The position numbers and the translations under genes are program-made. Source: an uncultured Acetatifactor sp. (GTDB lineage Bacteria; Bacillota; Clostridia; Lachnospirales; Lachnospiraceae). Taken from it: DNA of 64,000 bases. The DNA lies in contig CAJUFO010000008.1 of the NCBI GenBank assembly GCA_910585615.1, positions 23,967 through 87,966 on the forward strand, given 5' to 3'. Below, in pieces: positions 1 to 8,550 of the stretch. Positions within the stretch are counted from its first letter, which is position 1, and each line of letters opens with the position of its first letter. The notes beneath the pieces are model-generated. The model did no database searches and was not told where the DNA came from. It worked only from the letters and a program-made list of their open reading frames with translations.

Positions 1-24
1 CACCAATGCCCTCTTTTTCGCCAT
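1..24 (-). CDS. N-terminus of a gene running off the window
   Basis: On the minus strand an ATG at 22-24 opens MAKKRALV and runs off the left edge. A purine-rich GGGGAG lies 4-5 bases before the ATG, and the comEA-like gene ends 25 bases upstream in the same direction. Eight residues are too few to name a product. It may be the next gene of the comEA transcript. Confidence 0.4.
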
Positions 25-49
25 GTCGCTCCCCTGCCGTTTCTGATTT

Positions 50-694
50 CTATTTTACCGTTATCTTGTCTTTTATCTTTTCGTATGCCGCCGTCTTGAT
101 GCCGGATACCTTCATGATGTCCTCGCAAGCCTGGAACCCGCCGTTGGCCTCTCTGTAGGAGATGATATCCCGGGCCCTGCTCTCCCCGATTCCCGGCAGC
201 GTGCAAAGCGCCGCCGCGTCGGCGGTGTTGATGTTCACCAGGCCCGATGCGCTGTCGGACTGGGCCTGGGGCTCCTCCACGGCCTCGCCCTCCTTTGGGA
301 AATACAGCTTCTGGCCGTCCGACACCCAGTCCGCCAGGTTCACGGCCTCCCGCCCGGCCTCGGCCCCAAAGCCGCCGGCCGCCTCCAGCGCATCCTCCAC
401 ACGGCTTCCCTGGGGGATCTCCACCACGCCGGGATTCGCCACAGCGCCGCACACATAGACACGAATCGTCGTATCCCGAGCTTCAGAAGCGGTTTCGCCC
501 GAAGCTGCGGACTGCGCCGCGGTTCCCGCCTGTCCCGATGCCTGGGACGCCTCCTGCTCCTCTTCCGCCGGGACGTCCGCCGCCTCCTTCGTCTCCCCGA
601 TGAGAATCGCCGTGCCCTTATCGCCGCAACCGCAGCACAACAACGCGCATGCCGTTATCAGGCATACGATTCCAAGATACCTTTTTTTCATCAT
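50..694 (-). CDS. comEA: ComEA-like helix-hairpin-helix DNA-binding lipoprotein
   Basis: The 214-aa product begins with a charged, then hydrophobic, Cys-rich segment (residues 1-23) that looks like a lipoprotein or membrane anchor. A low-complexity Ala/Gln/Glu linker follows. An SLBB-type domain (about 77-135, with VYVCGAVANPGVV) comes next, and two helix-hairpin-helix motifs close the protein (about 150-214, LVNINTADAAAL and LPGIGESRARDI). This is the ComEA order: the HhH part binds double-stranded DNA outside the membrane during transformation uptake. The usual partner comEC is not visible, but the window ends just downstream. An alternative is a general SLBB-HhH exported protein not tied to competence. 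Confidence 0.85.
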   Translation of the reverse strand: MMKKRYLGIVCLITACALLCCGCGDKGTAILIGETKEAADVPAEEEQEASQASGQAGTAAQSAASGETASEARDTTIRVYVCGAVANPGVVEIPQGSRVEDALEAAGGFGAEAGREAVNLADWVSDGQKLYFPKEGEAVEEPQAQSDSASGLVNINTADAAALCTLPGIGESRARDIISYREANGGFQACEDIMKVSGIKTAAYEKIKDKITVK

Positions 695-840
695 AGTCCC
701 TTTCCTTTCCAGATTCTCGTCTGATTTTCGAAAAGGGATTGCCTCTCTATGCTGACTCTTTTTATTGTATAGGAAAGCTTTGGTTTTTACAAGTGGCTTT
801 CAGAAATCTTCGTGAAAATATTATAGGAAAAACATATGTA

Positions 841-938
841 CAAGGAAGTACCCGGAAGAATGCCCGCACTTCGGGCATTCTTCCGGGTGAAACATAGATT
901 TTCTTAGCGGACGTATTTAGGCCGCTTAGAAAATCTTT
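841..938 (-). repeat. Structured intergenic repeat, copy 1 (two hairpins)
   Basis: Two strong inverted repeats lie between the comEA-like gene and the YdcZ-type gene. The first has arms 851-865 and 873-887 (15 bp, core GGAAGAATGCCC). The second has arms 896-910 and 922-936 (15 bp, one mismatch, core AGATTTTCTTAGCGG) with the loop ACGTATTTAGG. Related elements occur at 27190-27332 and 33044-33179. This copy lacks the middle hairpin of the other two. The 896-936 hairpin ends 2 bases from the stop codon of the 939-1373 gene. There is no U-tract, so it is not an ordinary terminator. Confidence 0.75.
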
Positions 939-1373
939 TCATACTTTCCATTTGAAGATGATGATGCCGGCCACCGCCACTGCCATCCCGATGGCCTTGC
1001 GCCACTCCCAGGGCTGCCTCTCCACGCCGAACCATCCAAACAGCTCGATTACATAAGCCACCGCCAGCTGTGCCACCACAATCAGCATCACCGCCCTGGC
1101 AGGCCCCAGCATGTCCATGCTCTTGATGACGGTATAGGTGATGAAAGCGCCGATTGCGCCGCCCAGCAGCATGTATTTGGGCTCCACCCGGAACACCTGC
1201 AGCAAATTGCTCCTGTCCGTGCAGGCCCAGGCGCCGAGACAGACCGCCAGCGCCGACAACTGCACAAAGGCGCTGGCCGTCCAGATGCTGGATGCCTTTG
1301 TGACCTGTGTGTTGAACACGCCCTGTATGCTCATCAGCGCCCCGGAAATCAATGCAATAAAAAATCCAATCAT
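939..1373 (-). CDS. YdcZ/DUF606-type small DMT transporter
   Basis: The start is placed at the ATG at 1371-1373 because AAAGGTGG lies about 6 bases before it; an upstream in-frame ATG at 1418 lacks this. The resulting 144-aa protein has four or five hydrophobic helices (MIGFFIALISGALMSIQG, SAFVQLSALAVCL, YMLLGGAIGAFITYTVI, ARAVMLIVVAQLAVAYVI, AIGMAVAVAGIIIF). The length and the opening 'GALMSIQGVFNTQ' match the single-unit DMT family YdcZ (DUF606), which probably works as a dimer. The substrate is unknown. It lies 67 bases downstream of the sugar-binding protein gene and may share its transcript. Confidence 0.8.
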   Translation of the reverse strand: MIGFFIALISGALMSIQGVFNTQVTKASSIWTASAFVQLSALAVCLGAWACTDRSNLLQVFRVEPKYMLLGGAIGAFITYTVIKSMDMLGPARAVMLIVVAQLAVAYVIELFGWFGVERQPWEWRKAIGMAVAVAGIIIFKWKV

Positions 1374-1439
1374 GGGTTCCACCTTTCTTTTCCTGCTTTC
1401 CCTTACAGTGTCTCCCATGATTGGAAAAATATGCGCCTT

Positions 1440-2840
1440 TTACCTGGAGGCGTCAATCTGCAGCTGTATCTGCGCCGCCAGCTCCTGCACCAGCGCCGTC
1501 ACGTCCGCCCCGTTCCATACCTTGGAGAACAGGCTCTCCAGCTGCACCCAGAAATTTCCCGTCTCCATCATCTTCGGCAGAGGGATGCTGTCCCCGTAAG
1601 CCTGCCGGAAAATCTGCAGGCCGGGTTCGTCCTCCTCCGTCCCCAGCTTAGCGGGCGCTTTCCCCGTCCTGTCGTACAGGGTCCCGGCACATTCCCCTGC
1701 CAAATAGGCCGCAAAGCGGTTGGCCAGCGCCTGGTTCCGGGAATAGCTGTTCACCGCCACGGCAGTGGTGACGGACATTGTGCGGCTCTTCAGCTCCCCG
1801 CTCACCTGGGGCAGCACGGCTATCCCGTAGTCAAATCCGATTTCCCCGTTCTCCTTCGCCTGGGCCAGCCTGGCCGCCGCGTCCGTGGTGGCGATGGTGA
1901 ACACCAGCTTCCCCTGGCAAAAATCCTCTATGACGGTCTCGTAGTCCACCTTGTCGGACTCTATGGAAAAGAACTGGTTCAGGGCCTTATAGACCTCCAG
2001 GCACTGAATCGTCTCCTGATTGGCGATATTTATCAGCGAGCTGTCGTCCCCCGCGTCCCCTCCTACAATCATATAGTTCCCCACAATCCAGTAGTTGTAG
2101 AAGATGTCCGACACATCCCATTTCATGACGCCCTCCACGCCCTCGGGCACATCGAAGGTATCCGCAATGTGCAGAATGTCGTCCACCGTAGCGGGCACCG
2201 CGCTCTGGAAATACTCCTCCGTCTTCTGGGCCAGCAGCGTCTCGTCCACCTGGATCCCGGAGGAATCCTCCCCCGGATTCTCCTCCGCCTCGCCGGCCTC
2301 CAGAAGCTCCTTCGTGGCGCTCTGGGAGGCCCATTCGTGCAGATAGGTCTCATTGTACAGCAGCGCGCTGGTCTCAAAGCAGAGGGGATACGCCACCCGC
2401 ATCCCCTGATAGGTCACCGCCGAAAGGGCAGCCCGGGGGAAATTCGCCTCGTTGCAGATTCCCTCCAGATCCTGCACCTGGGTGGCCAGGCCTGCCAGAT
2501 AGGCCTTCTCCAGGGAATCGTGGCCGATCAGGTAGGCGTCCGGCACCTGAAGGTCACCGGCAGAGGCCTGGCTGATCGCCTCCAGGTACTCGCCCTCCGA
2601 GGTCAGCACGGGAATGACCCGCACGCCCTCCCGCTCGCCGAAGGACACGGCGGCGCTGCTCAAGAAATTCGTCATCCCTTCATCGGAATACCAGAAATAA
2701 ATGGTCTCTTTGTCGCTCCCCCATGTCATGGGGACTCCTGTCTCCTCCGCGTCTGACGCGGCAAAGGTGCTTCCGTATAAAACGGCCGTCCCCATGACCA
2801 GCACGGCCGCCACTGCGGTCAGTCTCTTTTTCAGATGCAT
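1440..2840 (-). CDS. Extracellular solute-binding protein (family 1, sugar-type), orphan
   Basis: The 466-aa protein has a signal peptide (MHLKKRLTAVAAVLVMGTAVLYGSTFA) and the fold pattern of ABC sugar-binding proteins. That pattern includes an early FWYSDEGM segment, VPDAYLIGHDSLEKAYLAGL, and a central YNYWIVGNYM ligand-cleft region. The mature protein would be exported and would deliver a carbohydrate to a CUT1-type permease. No permease or ATPase is adjacent. The gene starts 37 bases after argD in the same direction, so it may be read from the arginine transcript. It lacks a clear lipobox Cys, which is unusual for a Gram-positive binding protein and is read from the N-terminus only. Confidence 0.8.
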   Translation of the reverse strand: MHLKKRLTAVAAVLVMGTAVLYGSTFAASDAEETGVPMTWGSDKETIYFWYSDEGMTNFLSSAAVSFGEREGVRVIPVLTSEGEYLEAISQASAGDLQVPDAYLIGHDSLEKAYLAGLATQVQDLEGICNEANFPRAALSAVTYQGMRVAYPLCFETSALLYNETYLHEWASQSATKELLEAGEAEENPGEDSSGIQVDETLLAQKTEEYFQSAVPATVDDILHIADTFDVPEGVEGVMKWDVSDIFYNYWIVGNYMIVGGDAGDDSSLINIANQETIQCLEVYKALNQFFSIESDKVDYETVIEDFCQGKLVFTIATTDAAARLAQAKENGEIGFDYGIAVLPQVSGELKSRTMSVTTAVAVNSYSRNQALANRFAAYLAGECAGTLYDRTGKAPAKLGTEEDEPGLQIFRQAYGDSIPLPKMMETGNFWVQLESLFSKVWNGADVTALVQELAAQIQLQIDASR

Positions 2841-2877
2841 AGCAAACTCCTACTGTACTATCGGCATCGTGCCTGCC

Positions 2878-4086
2878 TTACTCCGCTTCGGGCGGCTCAA
2901 TGCAGCTCTCCAATATCTCTATCATCTCGTCCACGTTTTCCTTCGAGATGATCAGGGGCGGCACGAAACGAAGGGTGTCCGCGCCCGCGTTGATCAATAG
3001 CAATCCGTTCTCCAGGGCGCGCTCAATCACCTCCCGCACAGGGCAGTCGAATACCAGGCCCTGCATAAGGCCCGTTCCCCGCCTCTCTGTAATGCAGTCG
3101 TATTTCTCCTTGAGTTCCTCCAGGCGCTTCTCCAGATAGGGCGCTACCTCCCTCACATTCTCTATTATATGGTTCTCCTCGAATAAATCAAGCACTTTTT
3201 CCACTGCGGCGCAGGCCAGGGGGTTGCCGCCGTAGGTGGTCCCGTGGTCTCCCGCCGCCAGGGAATTCGCCGCCACCTTCTCCGTCATCAGGAACGCCCC
3301 CACGGGCACGCCGCAGCCCAGGGCCTTGGCAGTGGTCATGATGTCAGGCTTCACGCCGTAGCGCTGCCAGGCGAACATATGGCCTGTCCTGCCCATGCCG
3401 CACTGAATCTCGTCCAGTATCAGCAGGATGTCCTTTTCTTCGCAGAGGGCCTTTACACCTTTCAGGAATTCCTCGGTGGCAGGCACCAGGCCGCCCTCGC
3501 CCTGGACAGTCTCCAGGATGATTGCGCACGTCTTGTCGTTTATCAGTTCCTCTACGCTGGCCAGGTCGTTCATCCGGGCGAATCTGACGTTCCCGATCAT
3601 GGGTTCGAAGGGCTCGCGGTACTTGGGGGTGCCGGTGACGGACAGAGCTCCGAAGGTCCTGCCGTGGAAGGAATGCTCCATGGCTATGATCTCATGGTCC
3701 GTGCCGCCGTCCTTTTGATATGCGTACTTGCGGGCAGCCTTGATGGCCCCTTCGACAGCCTCCGCGCCGGAATTGGTGAAGAACACCCTGTCCATGCCGG
3801 AGACCTCCTTCAGCTTCTTCGCCGCCCGGATAGCGGGCATGTTGTAGTAGTAGTTGGAGGTGTGGATCACCTTGTCGATCTGGCTTTTTAAGGCGTCATT
3901 GTAGTCCTTATTGCCGTACCCTAAGGCGAACACGGCGATGCCGGACACGAAGTCCAGGTACTTGATGCCGTCGGTGTCGTACAGATAGACGCCCTTTCCC
4001 TTCTCAATGATTATCTGGTAGCGGTTATAGGTGTGGAGCAGGGACTGCTCCGCCTCCTCGATGTATTCCTGCATGTTCATAGTCAT
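2878..4086 (-). CDS. argD: Acetylornithine aminotransferase
   Basis: A class III PLP-dependent aminotransferase of 402 aa, the usual length. It converts N-acetylglutamate semialdehyde to N-acetylornithine. Visible motifs are YLDFVSGIAV near the N-terminus, FTNSGAEAVEGAIK, ILDEIQCGMGRTG (the Asp that contacts PLP) and TTAKALGCGVPVGAF, with the Schiff-base Lys. It is the last arginine gene, 87 bases after argB. AAGGAG sits 3 bases before the first ATG and 9 bases before the third in-frame ATG, so the true start may be two codons inside. Confidence 0.95.
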   Translation of the reverse strand: MTMNMQEYIEEAEQSLLHTYNRYQIIIEKGKGVYLYDTDGIKYLDFVSGIAVFALGYGNKDYNDALKSQIDKVIHTSNYYYNMPAIRAAKKLKEVSGMDRVFFTNSGAEAVEGAIKAARKYAYQKDGGTDHEIIAMEHSFHGRTFGALSVTGTPKYREPFEPMIGNVRFARMNDLASVEELINDKTCAIILETVQGEGGLVPATEEFLKGVKALCEEKDILLILDEIQCGMGRTGHMFAWQRYGVKPDIMTTAKALGCGVPVGAFLMTEKVAANSLAAGDHGTTYGGNPLACAAVEKVLDLFEENHIIENVREVAPYLEKRLEELKEKYDCITERRGTGLMQGLVFDCPVREVIERALENGLLLINAGADTLRFVPPLIISKENVDEMIEILESCIEPPEAE

Positions 4087-4173
4087 TCTCTCCTTATTAC
4101 AATCCCGTTATGCGCAGTGTGCGCCTCTCTTTGTACCTTGCGTGCCGTGCTTCAGTCAGGCTCATTCGATTCC

Positions 4174-5058
4174 TTAGTCCGCCTCTTCATCGTCTATGAT
4201 GGCTGTGCCGATGCCCTGCTTGGTAAAGATTTCCAGGAGCAGGCAGTGGGGAATCCGTCCGTCCAGGATGTGGACGCGGCTCACGCCGTTTCGCACGGCC
4301 AGCGTGCAGTTGTTGAGCTTGGGCAGCATGCCGCCGCCGATATAGCCGCTTGCCACCAGCTCCTCGGCCTCGGAAGCCGTAATCCTGGAGATAAAGCCCT
4401 TTTTCTCCTTGAAGTCCTTATAGATGCCCTCGATGTCCGTCAGGAAGGCCAGCTTCTCCGCCTTCACCGCCTTTGCGATGGCGCAGGCCGCATCGTCCGC
4501 GTTGATGTTGTAGGTCTGGAAATTGCTGTCCAGGCCGATGGGGGCTACGATAGGCAGGAAATCTTTTTCCAGTAAATCGTAGAGCACCTTGGGGTTCACA
4601 CCGGTAATCTCCCCCACGAAGCCGATGTCCTGGCCGTCGGAATATTTCTTCTCCACCTGGAGCAGGCCGCCGTCCTTGCCGCTGACGCCCACGGCCTTCA
4701 CGCCCAGCTCCTGCACCATGGTGACCAGGTCCTTGTTCACCTTGTTGAGCACCATCTCCGCGATCTCCATGGTCTCTTCGTCGGTGACCCGCAGACCGTT
4801 CACGAAGGTGGATTCCTTGCCTACTTTCCCCACCCAGCGGCTGATCTCCTTGCCTCCGCCGTGGACAATGATGGGCTTGAAGCCCACCAGCTTTAAGAGG
4901 GTCACGTCCTTGATGACGTTTTTCTGCAGTTCCTCATTGCTCATGGCGCTGCCGCCGTATTTCACGACGATGATTTTGCGGTTGAACCGCTGGATGTAGG
5001 GCAGGGCCTCGATGAGGACTTCGGCTTTCTGAAGTACTTTCTCCATGTCTTTTTCCAT
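4174..5058 (-). CDS. argB: Acetylglutamate kinase
   Basis: The 294-aa amino-acid-kinase-family enzyme phosphorylates N-acetylglutamate. Residues 25-40 carry KIIVVKYGGSAM (ATP-phosphate loop Lys) and about 62-70 carry IIVHGGGKEISRW, the acylglutamate-binding Gly-rich loop. A C-terminal 'YIGGGMLPKLNNC' is typical of ArgB. AAAGGAAG lies about 9 bases before the first ATG. The N-terminal helix (residues 1-20) is the extension that in arginine-inhibited ArgB enzymes forms hexamers, so feedback inhibition by arginine is likely (inference). Confidence 0.95.
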   Translation of the reverse strand: MEKDMEKVLQKAEVLIEALPYIQRFNRKIIVVKYGGSAMSNEELQKNVIKDVTLLKLVGFKPIIVHGGGKEISRWVGKVGKESTFVNGLRVTDEETMEIAEMVLNKVNKDLVTMVQELGVKAVGVSGKDGGLLQVEKKYSDGQDIGFVGEITGVNPKVLYDLLEKDFLPIVAPIGLDSNFQTYNINADDAACAIAKAVKAEKLAFLTDIEGIYKDFKEKKGFISRITASEAEELVASGYIGGGMLPKLNNCTLAVRNGVSRVHILDGRIPHCLLLEIFTKQGIGTAIIDDEEAD

Positions 5059-5116
5059 GGGTATCGCTTCCTTTCTGGGTGCAAATTTCTTTTTTCTGTT
5101 TTCAAAAATCAGGCAA

Positions 5117-5545
5117 TCAATATGGCGTATTTATCTCCACTGTTTTCCGCATTCCCGTCGGACTGGAATGAAAGCCAAATTTCTCATAAAATGGTTCTTT
5201 TCCCGCCACTGCCGTCAAGCCCACATCGACTTTCGTACCCGGGACAGCGGTGCGCTCGATATGTTCCAGAAGCCGCTCTACTATACTCTTCCCAATACCT
5301 TTTCCCTGATATTCGGGCAGGACGATAATTTCCTGTAAATACCAGTACATTGCCCCGTCACCTACAAGTCTTCCCATTCCAACGACTTTTCCATCACATA
5401 TCGCGGATACATTGAACAATCCATTCTCAAGCGCTTTTTCAACCTGCGGCAATGGTCTTTCAAGGAAGCCCGTCGCTACCTTCAGCCGGATAAAATCTTC
5501 TGCTTTCAGCACATTTTCTGCCAGCTCAAACCGTATGCTTCCCAT
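5117..5545 (-). CDS. GNAT-family N-acetyltransferase
   Basis: The 142-aa protein contains the acetyl-CoA loop in LPEYQGKGIGKSIVERLLEHI (about residues 77-97) and the C-terminal PFYEKFGF motif. It sits between argJ and argB in the same direction, 39 bases after argJ and 58 before argB, with GGAGG before its ATG. The position suggests ArgA (N-acetylglutamate synthase), but length and motifs fit a general small-molecule GNAT better. argJ already supplies acetyl groups by recycling. Substrate unknown. Confidence 0.8.
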   Translation of the reverse strand: MGSIRFELAENVLKAEDFIRLKVATGFLERPLPQVEKALENGLFNVSAICDGKVVGMGRLVGDGAMYWYLQEIIVLPEYQGKGIGKSIVERLLEHIERTAVPGTKVDVGLTAVAGKEPFYEKFGFHSSPTGMRKTVEINTPY

Positions 5546-5584
5546 ATGGCTCTATCCTCCGTGAATCCGGGCGTGCCATTCCTA

Positions 5585-6808
5585 TCAACTCCTGTAATCC
5601 GCATTGATTTTCACATAATCGTAGCTCAAGTCGCAGCCCCAGGCAGTGGCTTCTGCGTCTCCCATATGCATGTCCACCAGGGCGGTGACCTCCGGATCGG
5701 ACAGGATTTTCGTGGCCTCCTCTTCGCTGTATTCACAGGCCACGCCGTCTCCGTAGATATGTATCTGCCCGCTTCGGCTCCGGAAATACAGGTCTACGTT
5801 TTCCGGGTCGAACTTCGCGCCGGAATAGCCCAGGGCACAGAGAATCCTGCCCCAGTTGGCATCGTGGCCGAAGATGGCTGCCTTGGTCAAGGAGGAGCAG
5901 ATGACGGATTTCGCCAGAATCCTGGCATCCTCCTTGGTGGCCGCGCCGATGACTTTCGTCTCGAACAGGGCCGTAGCGCCCTCTCCGTCCCCTGCCATTT
6001 TCTTCGCCAGATAGGTGGTGACGAAGCCCAGGGCCTGGCAGAAGGCAGTGTAATCCGGGCCCTCGGCCGCAATCTCCGCATTGCCAGCAAGGCCGTTGGC
6101 CAGAATCAGCAGGGTGTCGTTGGTGCTGGTGTCGCCGTCCACGGATATCATGTTGAAGGAATCCGCCACATCGGCCCGCAGGGCTTTCTGAAGCATCTCC
6201 TTTGAGATGCGTGCGTCCGTAGTCAGGAAGCCCAGCATGGTGCACATGTTGGGGTGGATCATGCCGGAGCCCTTGCACATGCCGCCCAGGGTGACGGTTT
6301 TCCCGCTTATCTTAAACGTTACAGCGATCTCCTTGGGCACGGTGTCCGTGGTCATGATGGCCCTGGCCGCGTCCATGCCGGCCTGCAGGCCCTCCGCCTT
6401 TGTCTCCGCCAGCTTCCGGATGCCCGCCTTTAATCTATCCAGGGGCAGTTGCATGCCGATGACTCCGGTGGATGCCACCAGCACGGAATCCCCGGGAATC
6501 CCCAGCAGTTCGCCTGCACAATCGGCCTCCGCCCGGCAGCAGTCCATCCCCTGCTTTCCGGTGCAGGCGTTGGCGATGCCGGAGTTGACTACGACTGCCT
6601 GGGCATAAGGGGATTCCTCCACGATTTTCCTGTCCCAGATGACCGGAGCCGCTTTCACCACGTTCACAGTGAAAGTCCCTGCCGCCACGCAGGGCACAGT
6701 GCTGTAGATTAGCGCCATGTCCTTTCTGTTCTGATATTTTATGGCCGCTTCCACGCCTGCCGCCTGGAAGCCCTTCGCCGCGGTGATGCCGCCTTCTATC
6801 TGTTTCAT
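5585..6808 (-). CDS. argJ: Glutamate N-acetyltransferase / amino-acid acetyltransferase
   Basis: At 407 aa this has the normal length for ArgJ, which moves acetyl from N-acetylornithine to glutamate and thereby closes the cyclic arginine pathway. The self-cleavage site is visible in MIHPNMCTMLGFLTTDA: the Thr after NMC is the predicted nucleophile that starts the beta chain. The residue before it is Cys where most ArgJ have Ala. ISVDGDTSTNDT and SLTKAAIFGHDANWGRI are further family motifs. AGGGAGG precedes the ATG. Confidence 0.95.
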   Translation of the reverse strand: MKQIEGGITAAKGFQAAGVEAAIKYQNRKDMALIYSTVPCVAAGTFTVNVVKAAPVIWDRKIVEESPYAQAVVVNSGIANACTGKQGMDCCRAEADCAGELLGIPGDSVLVASTGVIGMQLPLDRLKAGIRKLAETKAEGLQAGMDAARAIMTTDTVPKEIAVTFKISGKTVTLGGMCKGSGMIHPNMCTMLGFLTTDARISKEMLQKALRADVADSFNMISVDGDTSTNDTLLILANGLAGNAEIAAEGPDYTAFCQALGFVTTYLAKKMAGDGEGATALFETKVIGAATKEDARILAKSVICSSLTKAAIFGHDANWGRILCALGYSGAKFDPENVDLYFRSRSGQIHIYGDGVACEYSEEEATKILSDPEVTALVDMHMGDAEATAWGCDLSYDYVKINADYRS

Positions 6809-6994
6809 GCATGTACCTCCCTGGGTGCTTTCTCATCTATGTCCTCGTCTGCCTACGGCAGGCATGGATTCGGTATTCTTCCCGAAAAATGCCGCTATGC
6901 TATGTACTGCAAAAGTTGCTTTTTCCAGGTCGTAAATCACCGCATCCTGAATGCTGCCCAGGATAAACGGCGAATGGGACGATAGATTTTCTGC

Positions 6995-7459
6995 TCACCG
7001 GTTAAACGCCGTAATATTCGCCTCGTTCAGCGTAAAATCGTAATAATTCAAATCCTCCCGCCTGGTCCAGCCGATGCGCTTCCAGAACGCGTTCCCCACA
7101 TCGTTGGCCGTGAAGGCGATCAGGCTGACCTTGTTGATATGCTCCGCCTTCAGGGCGTTCATGCAGTAGACCACCATGGCCTTGCCGATGCCCATCCTGC
7201 GCCAGTCCTCTCTCACGCACACATGGTACAGACAGCCCCTCCTGCCGTCATGGCCGCAGAGTATCCCGCCCACAATCTCGCCCTCCCCGCTCATGGCCAC
7301 CACGCTGGCGTCGGGATTGCGCTCCAGGAAGCGCTCCACGCCCTCCCTGGAATCGTCTATGCTGCGCATGCCGAAGCCCCGGATGGTCTTCCACAGGGCA
7401 TAGAGCCCCTGGTAATCTTCTATTGTCATGGTCTTAATCGTAAACGTTTTATCGTTCAT
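6995..7459 (-). CDS. GNAT-family N-acetyltransferase
   Basis: The start is placed at the ATG at 7457-7459 (MNDKTFTIKTMTIEDY), which matches normal GNAT N-termini; the longer reading frame upstream lacks family resemblance. The 154-aa product shows VVAMSGEGEIVGGILCG, then VREDWRRMGIGKAMVVYCM (acetyl-CoA loop) and the C-terminal NAFWKRIGWTRRED. Acceptor unknown. It lies between argC and argJ among other non-arginine genes. About 185 bases separate it from argJ, with no clear gene in them. Confidence 0.8.
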   Translation of the reverse strand: MNDKTFTIKTMTIEDYQGLYALWKTIRGFGMRSIDDSREGVERFLERNPDASVVAMSGEGEIVGGILCGHDGRRGCLYHVCVREDWRRMGIGKAMVVYCMNALKAEHINKVSLIAFTANDVGNAFWKRIGWTRREDLNYYDFTLNEANITAFNR

Positions 7460-7629
7460 TTTTTCTTTTTCCTGTCTTTCTCGATTGTATGGCTCGGATT
7501 CACGTGTCATCCTGGGATTCCCCTGCTCTCCACGCCGTCCAGGACGCCTCCCATCTCCCGGCATCCCCCACAGGCTTTACCAGTATACACCGTTTCCGCT
7601 GAAAGGACAATGCTTTTTTGTCATGAAGT

Positions 7630-8061
7630 TCATACCGTAAAATCGATGTCATATCTGGTTCCATGATGGTACAGCACGCCCTCCGTCAGGCGCACCCGCA
7701 GGAGGCAGGTGTTCGGATCCTCCTCATTGGTGTGCCCGTTGTCATACCACTCGGCGAAGACTGTCCTGACCTTTGCCATGATCTCCGCATTGCGCTCCGC
7801 CTTGACATGCCCCAGGTTCTCTCCCATGCCCTGGGCCGTGAACCAGTCGCCGCAGACCGCCACTGACGGGTTCTTCCCGATATGCCGCATCTTGTTGGAA
7901 AGGGCATAGGTGACCACATAGAACGCCCCATCCTCGTAATAGCCGTTCACAGTCCGCACATAGGGCTTCCCATCCTCCACCGTGGCCAGCGCCAGCAGGC
8001 TGTCGCAGCCGAACCTTTCGTCCATAATCCGCGCCGTCTCTTCCGTAAGCTTCTCTCCCAT
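7630..8061 (-). CDS. Pyridoxamine 5'-phosphate oxidase-family flavoprotein
   Basis: A 143-aa split-barrel protein beginning MGEKLTEETARIMDE, with GGGAGGAGC about 4-8 bases before the ATG at 8059-8061. Residues about 20-35 (SLLALATVEDGKPYVRTV) and 38-58 (YYEDGAFYVVTYALSNKMRHI) are the FMN-binding strands of the PNPOx-like family. The motif KPYVRTVNGYYEDG is close to small Lachnospiraceae flavoproteins annotated as pyridoxamine oxidase family, which are probably reductases or FMN carriers and not true PdxH. It is part of the insertion between argC and argJ. Confidence 0.75.
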   Translation of the reverse strand: MGEKLTEETARIMDERFGCDSLLALATVEDGKPYVRTVNGYYEDGAFYVVTYALSNKMRHIGKNPSVAVCGDWFTAQGMGENLGHVKAERNAEIMAKVRTVFAEWYDNGHTNEEDPNTCLLRVRLTEGVLYHHGTRYDIDFTV

Positions 8062-8159
8062 TTTCCGCTCCTCCCATCTCCTGAAAACCGTTTTCTGAAA
8101 GCTGATGCCCTTAAACATAGGCTTATCAGCCTCCCCACATGTCCGCGCTGCCGAGCCTC

Positions 8160-8480
8160 CTACATAAAGTACTGGCATTTGTCCAGATAAAACGCCTGCT
8201 CCTTTTGCAGCAGTTCAATCAATTTATCCAGCCGCTCCCGGTATTCCTTTAAGGCTTCCAGATATTCATCCCTGTTGGCATCCTCAATCACCGCCGATAT
8301 GATTCCGCCTTTCAGGCATTCCCTGAACAGAATCAGCCTGCTTCCCTCAATCTTATTTGAATTGTAGGCAAGCAGGCGCTAGGTGTACGCATATACTCCC
8401 GAGCGGTCGAACTTCGCCCGCTCGATTCTGAATCTCTCTAAAAGGAAATTGAGGAACTCCTGATTTCCACGCCCCTCCAT
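8160..8480 (-). pseudogene. Fic-family protein remnant
   Basis: On the minus strand an ATG at 8480 opens MEGRGNQEFLNFLLERFRIE. It meets an in-frame TAG after 33 codons, continues with RLLAYNSNKIEGSRL, then FRECLKGGI and IEDANRDEYLEALKEYRERL, and ends at 8160. AYNSNKIEGSRL is the N-terminal signature of Fic AMP-transferase-like proteins, and the tail resembles the Fic C-terminus. The central catalytic HPFxxGNGR region is absent, so this is a deletion derivative with an added stop. It sits 70 bases downstream of argC. Confidence 0.7.
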
Positions 8481-8550
8481 CGCGCCACCTCTATTCTCTT
8501 CTTTCTATCGTCTGAAACTATACGGCAAATCGCAAACCTTCTTCGCCCTT

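Noticed and set aside
841..938. Ordinary terminator after the YdcZ-type gene
   Set aside because: Both stems lack a U-tract on the minus strand, and near-copies with the same layout occur at two other loci, so it was called a repeat.
1431..2756. A 441-codon open frame opposite the solute-binding protein
   Set aside because: It is His/Leu/Arg-rich, the usual shadow composition, and has no ribosome site. The minus-strand protein has a signal peptide and clear family pattern.
5117..5545. argA (N-acetylglutamate synthase)
   Set aside because: The position is right, but the 142-aa protein has only general GNAT motifs and argJ already provides acetylglutamate.
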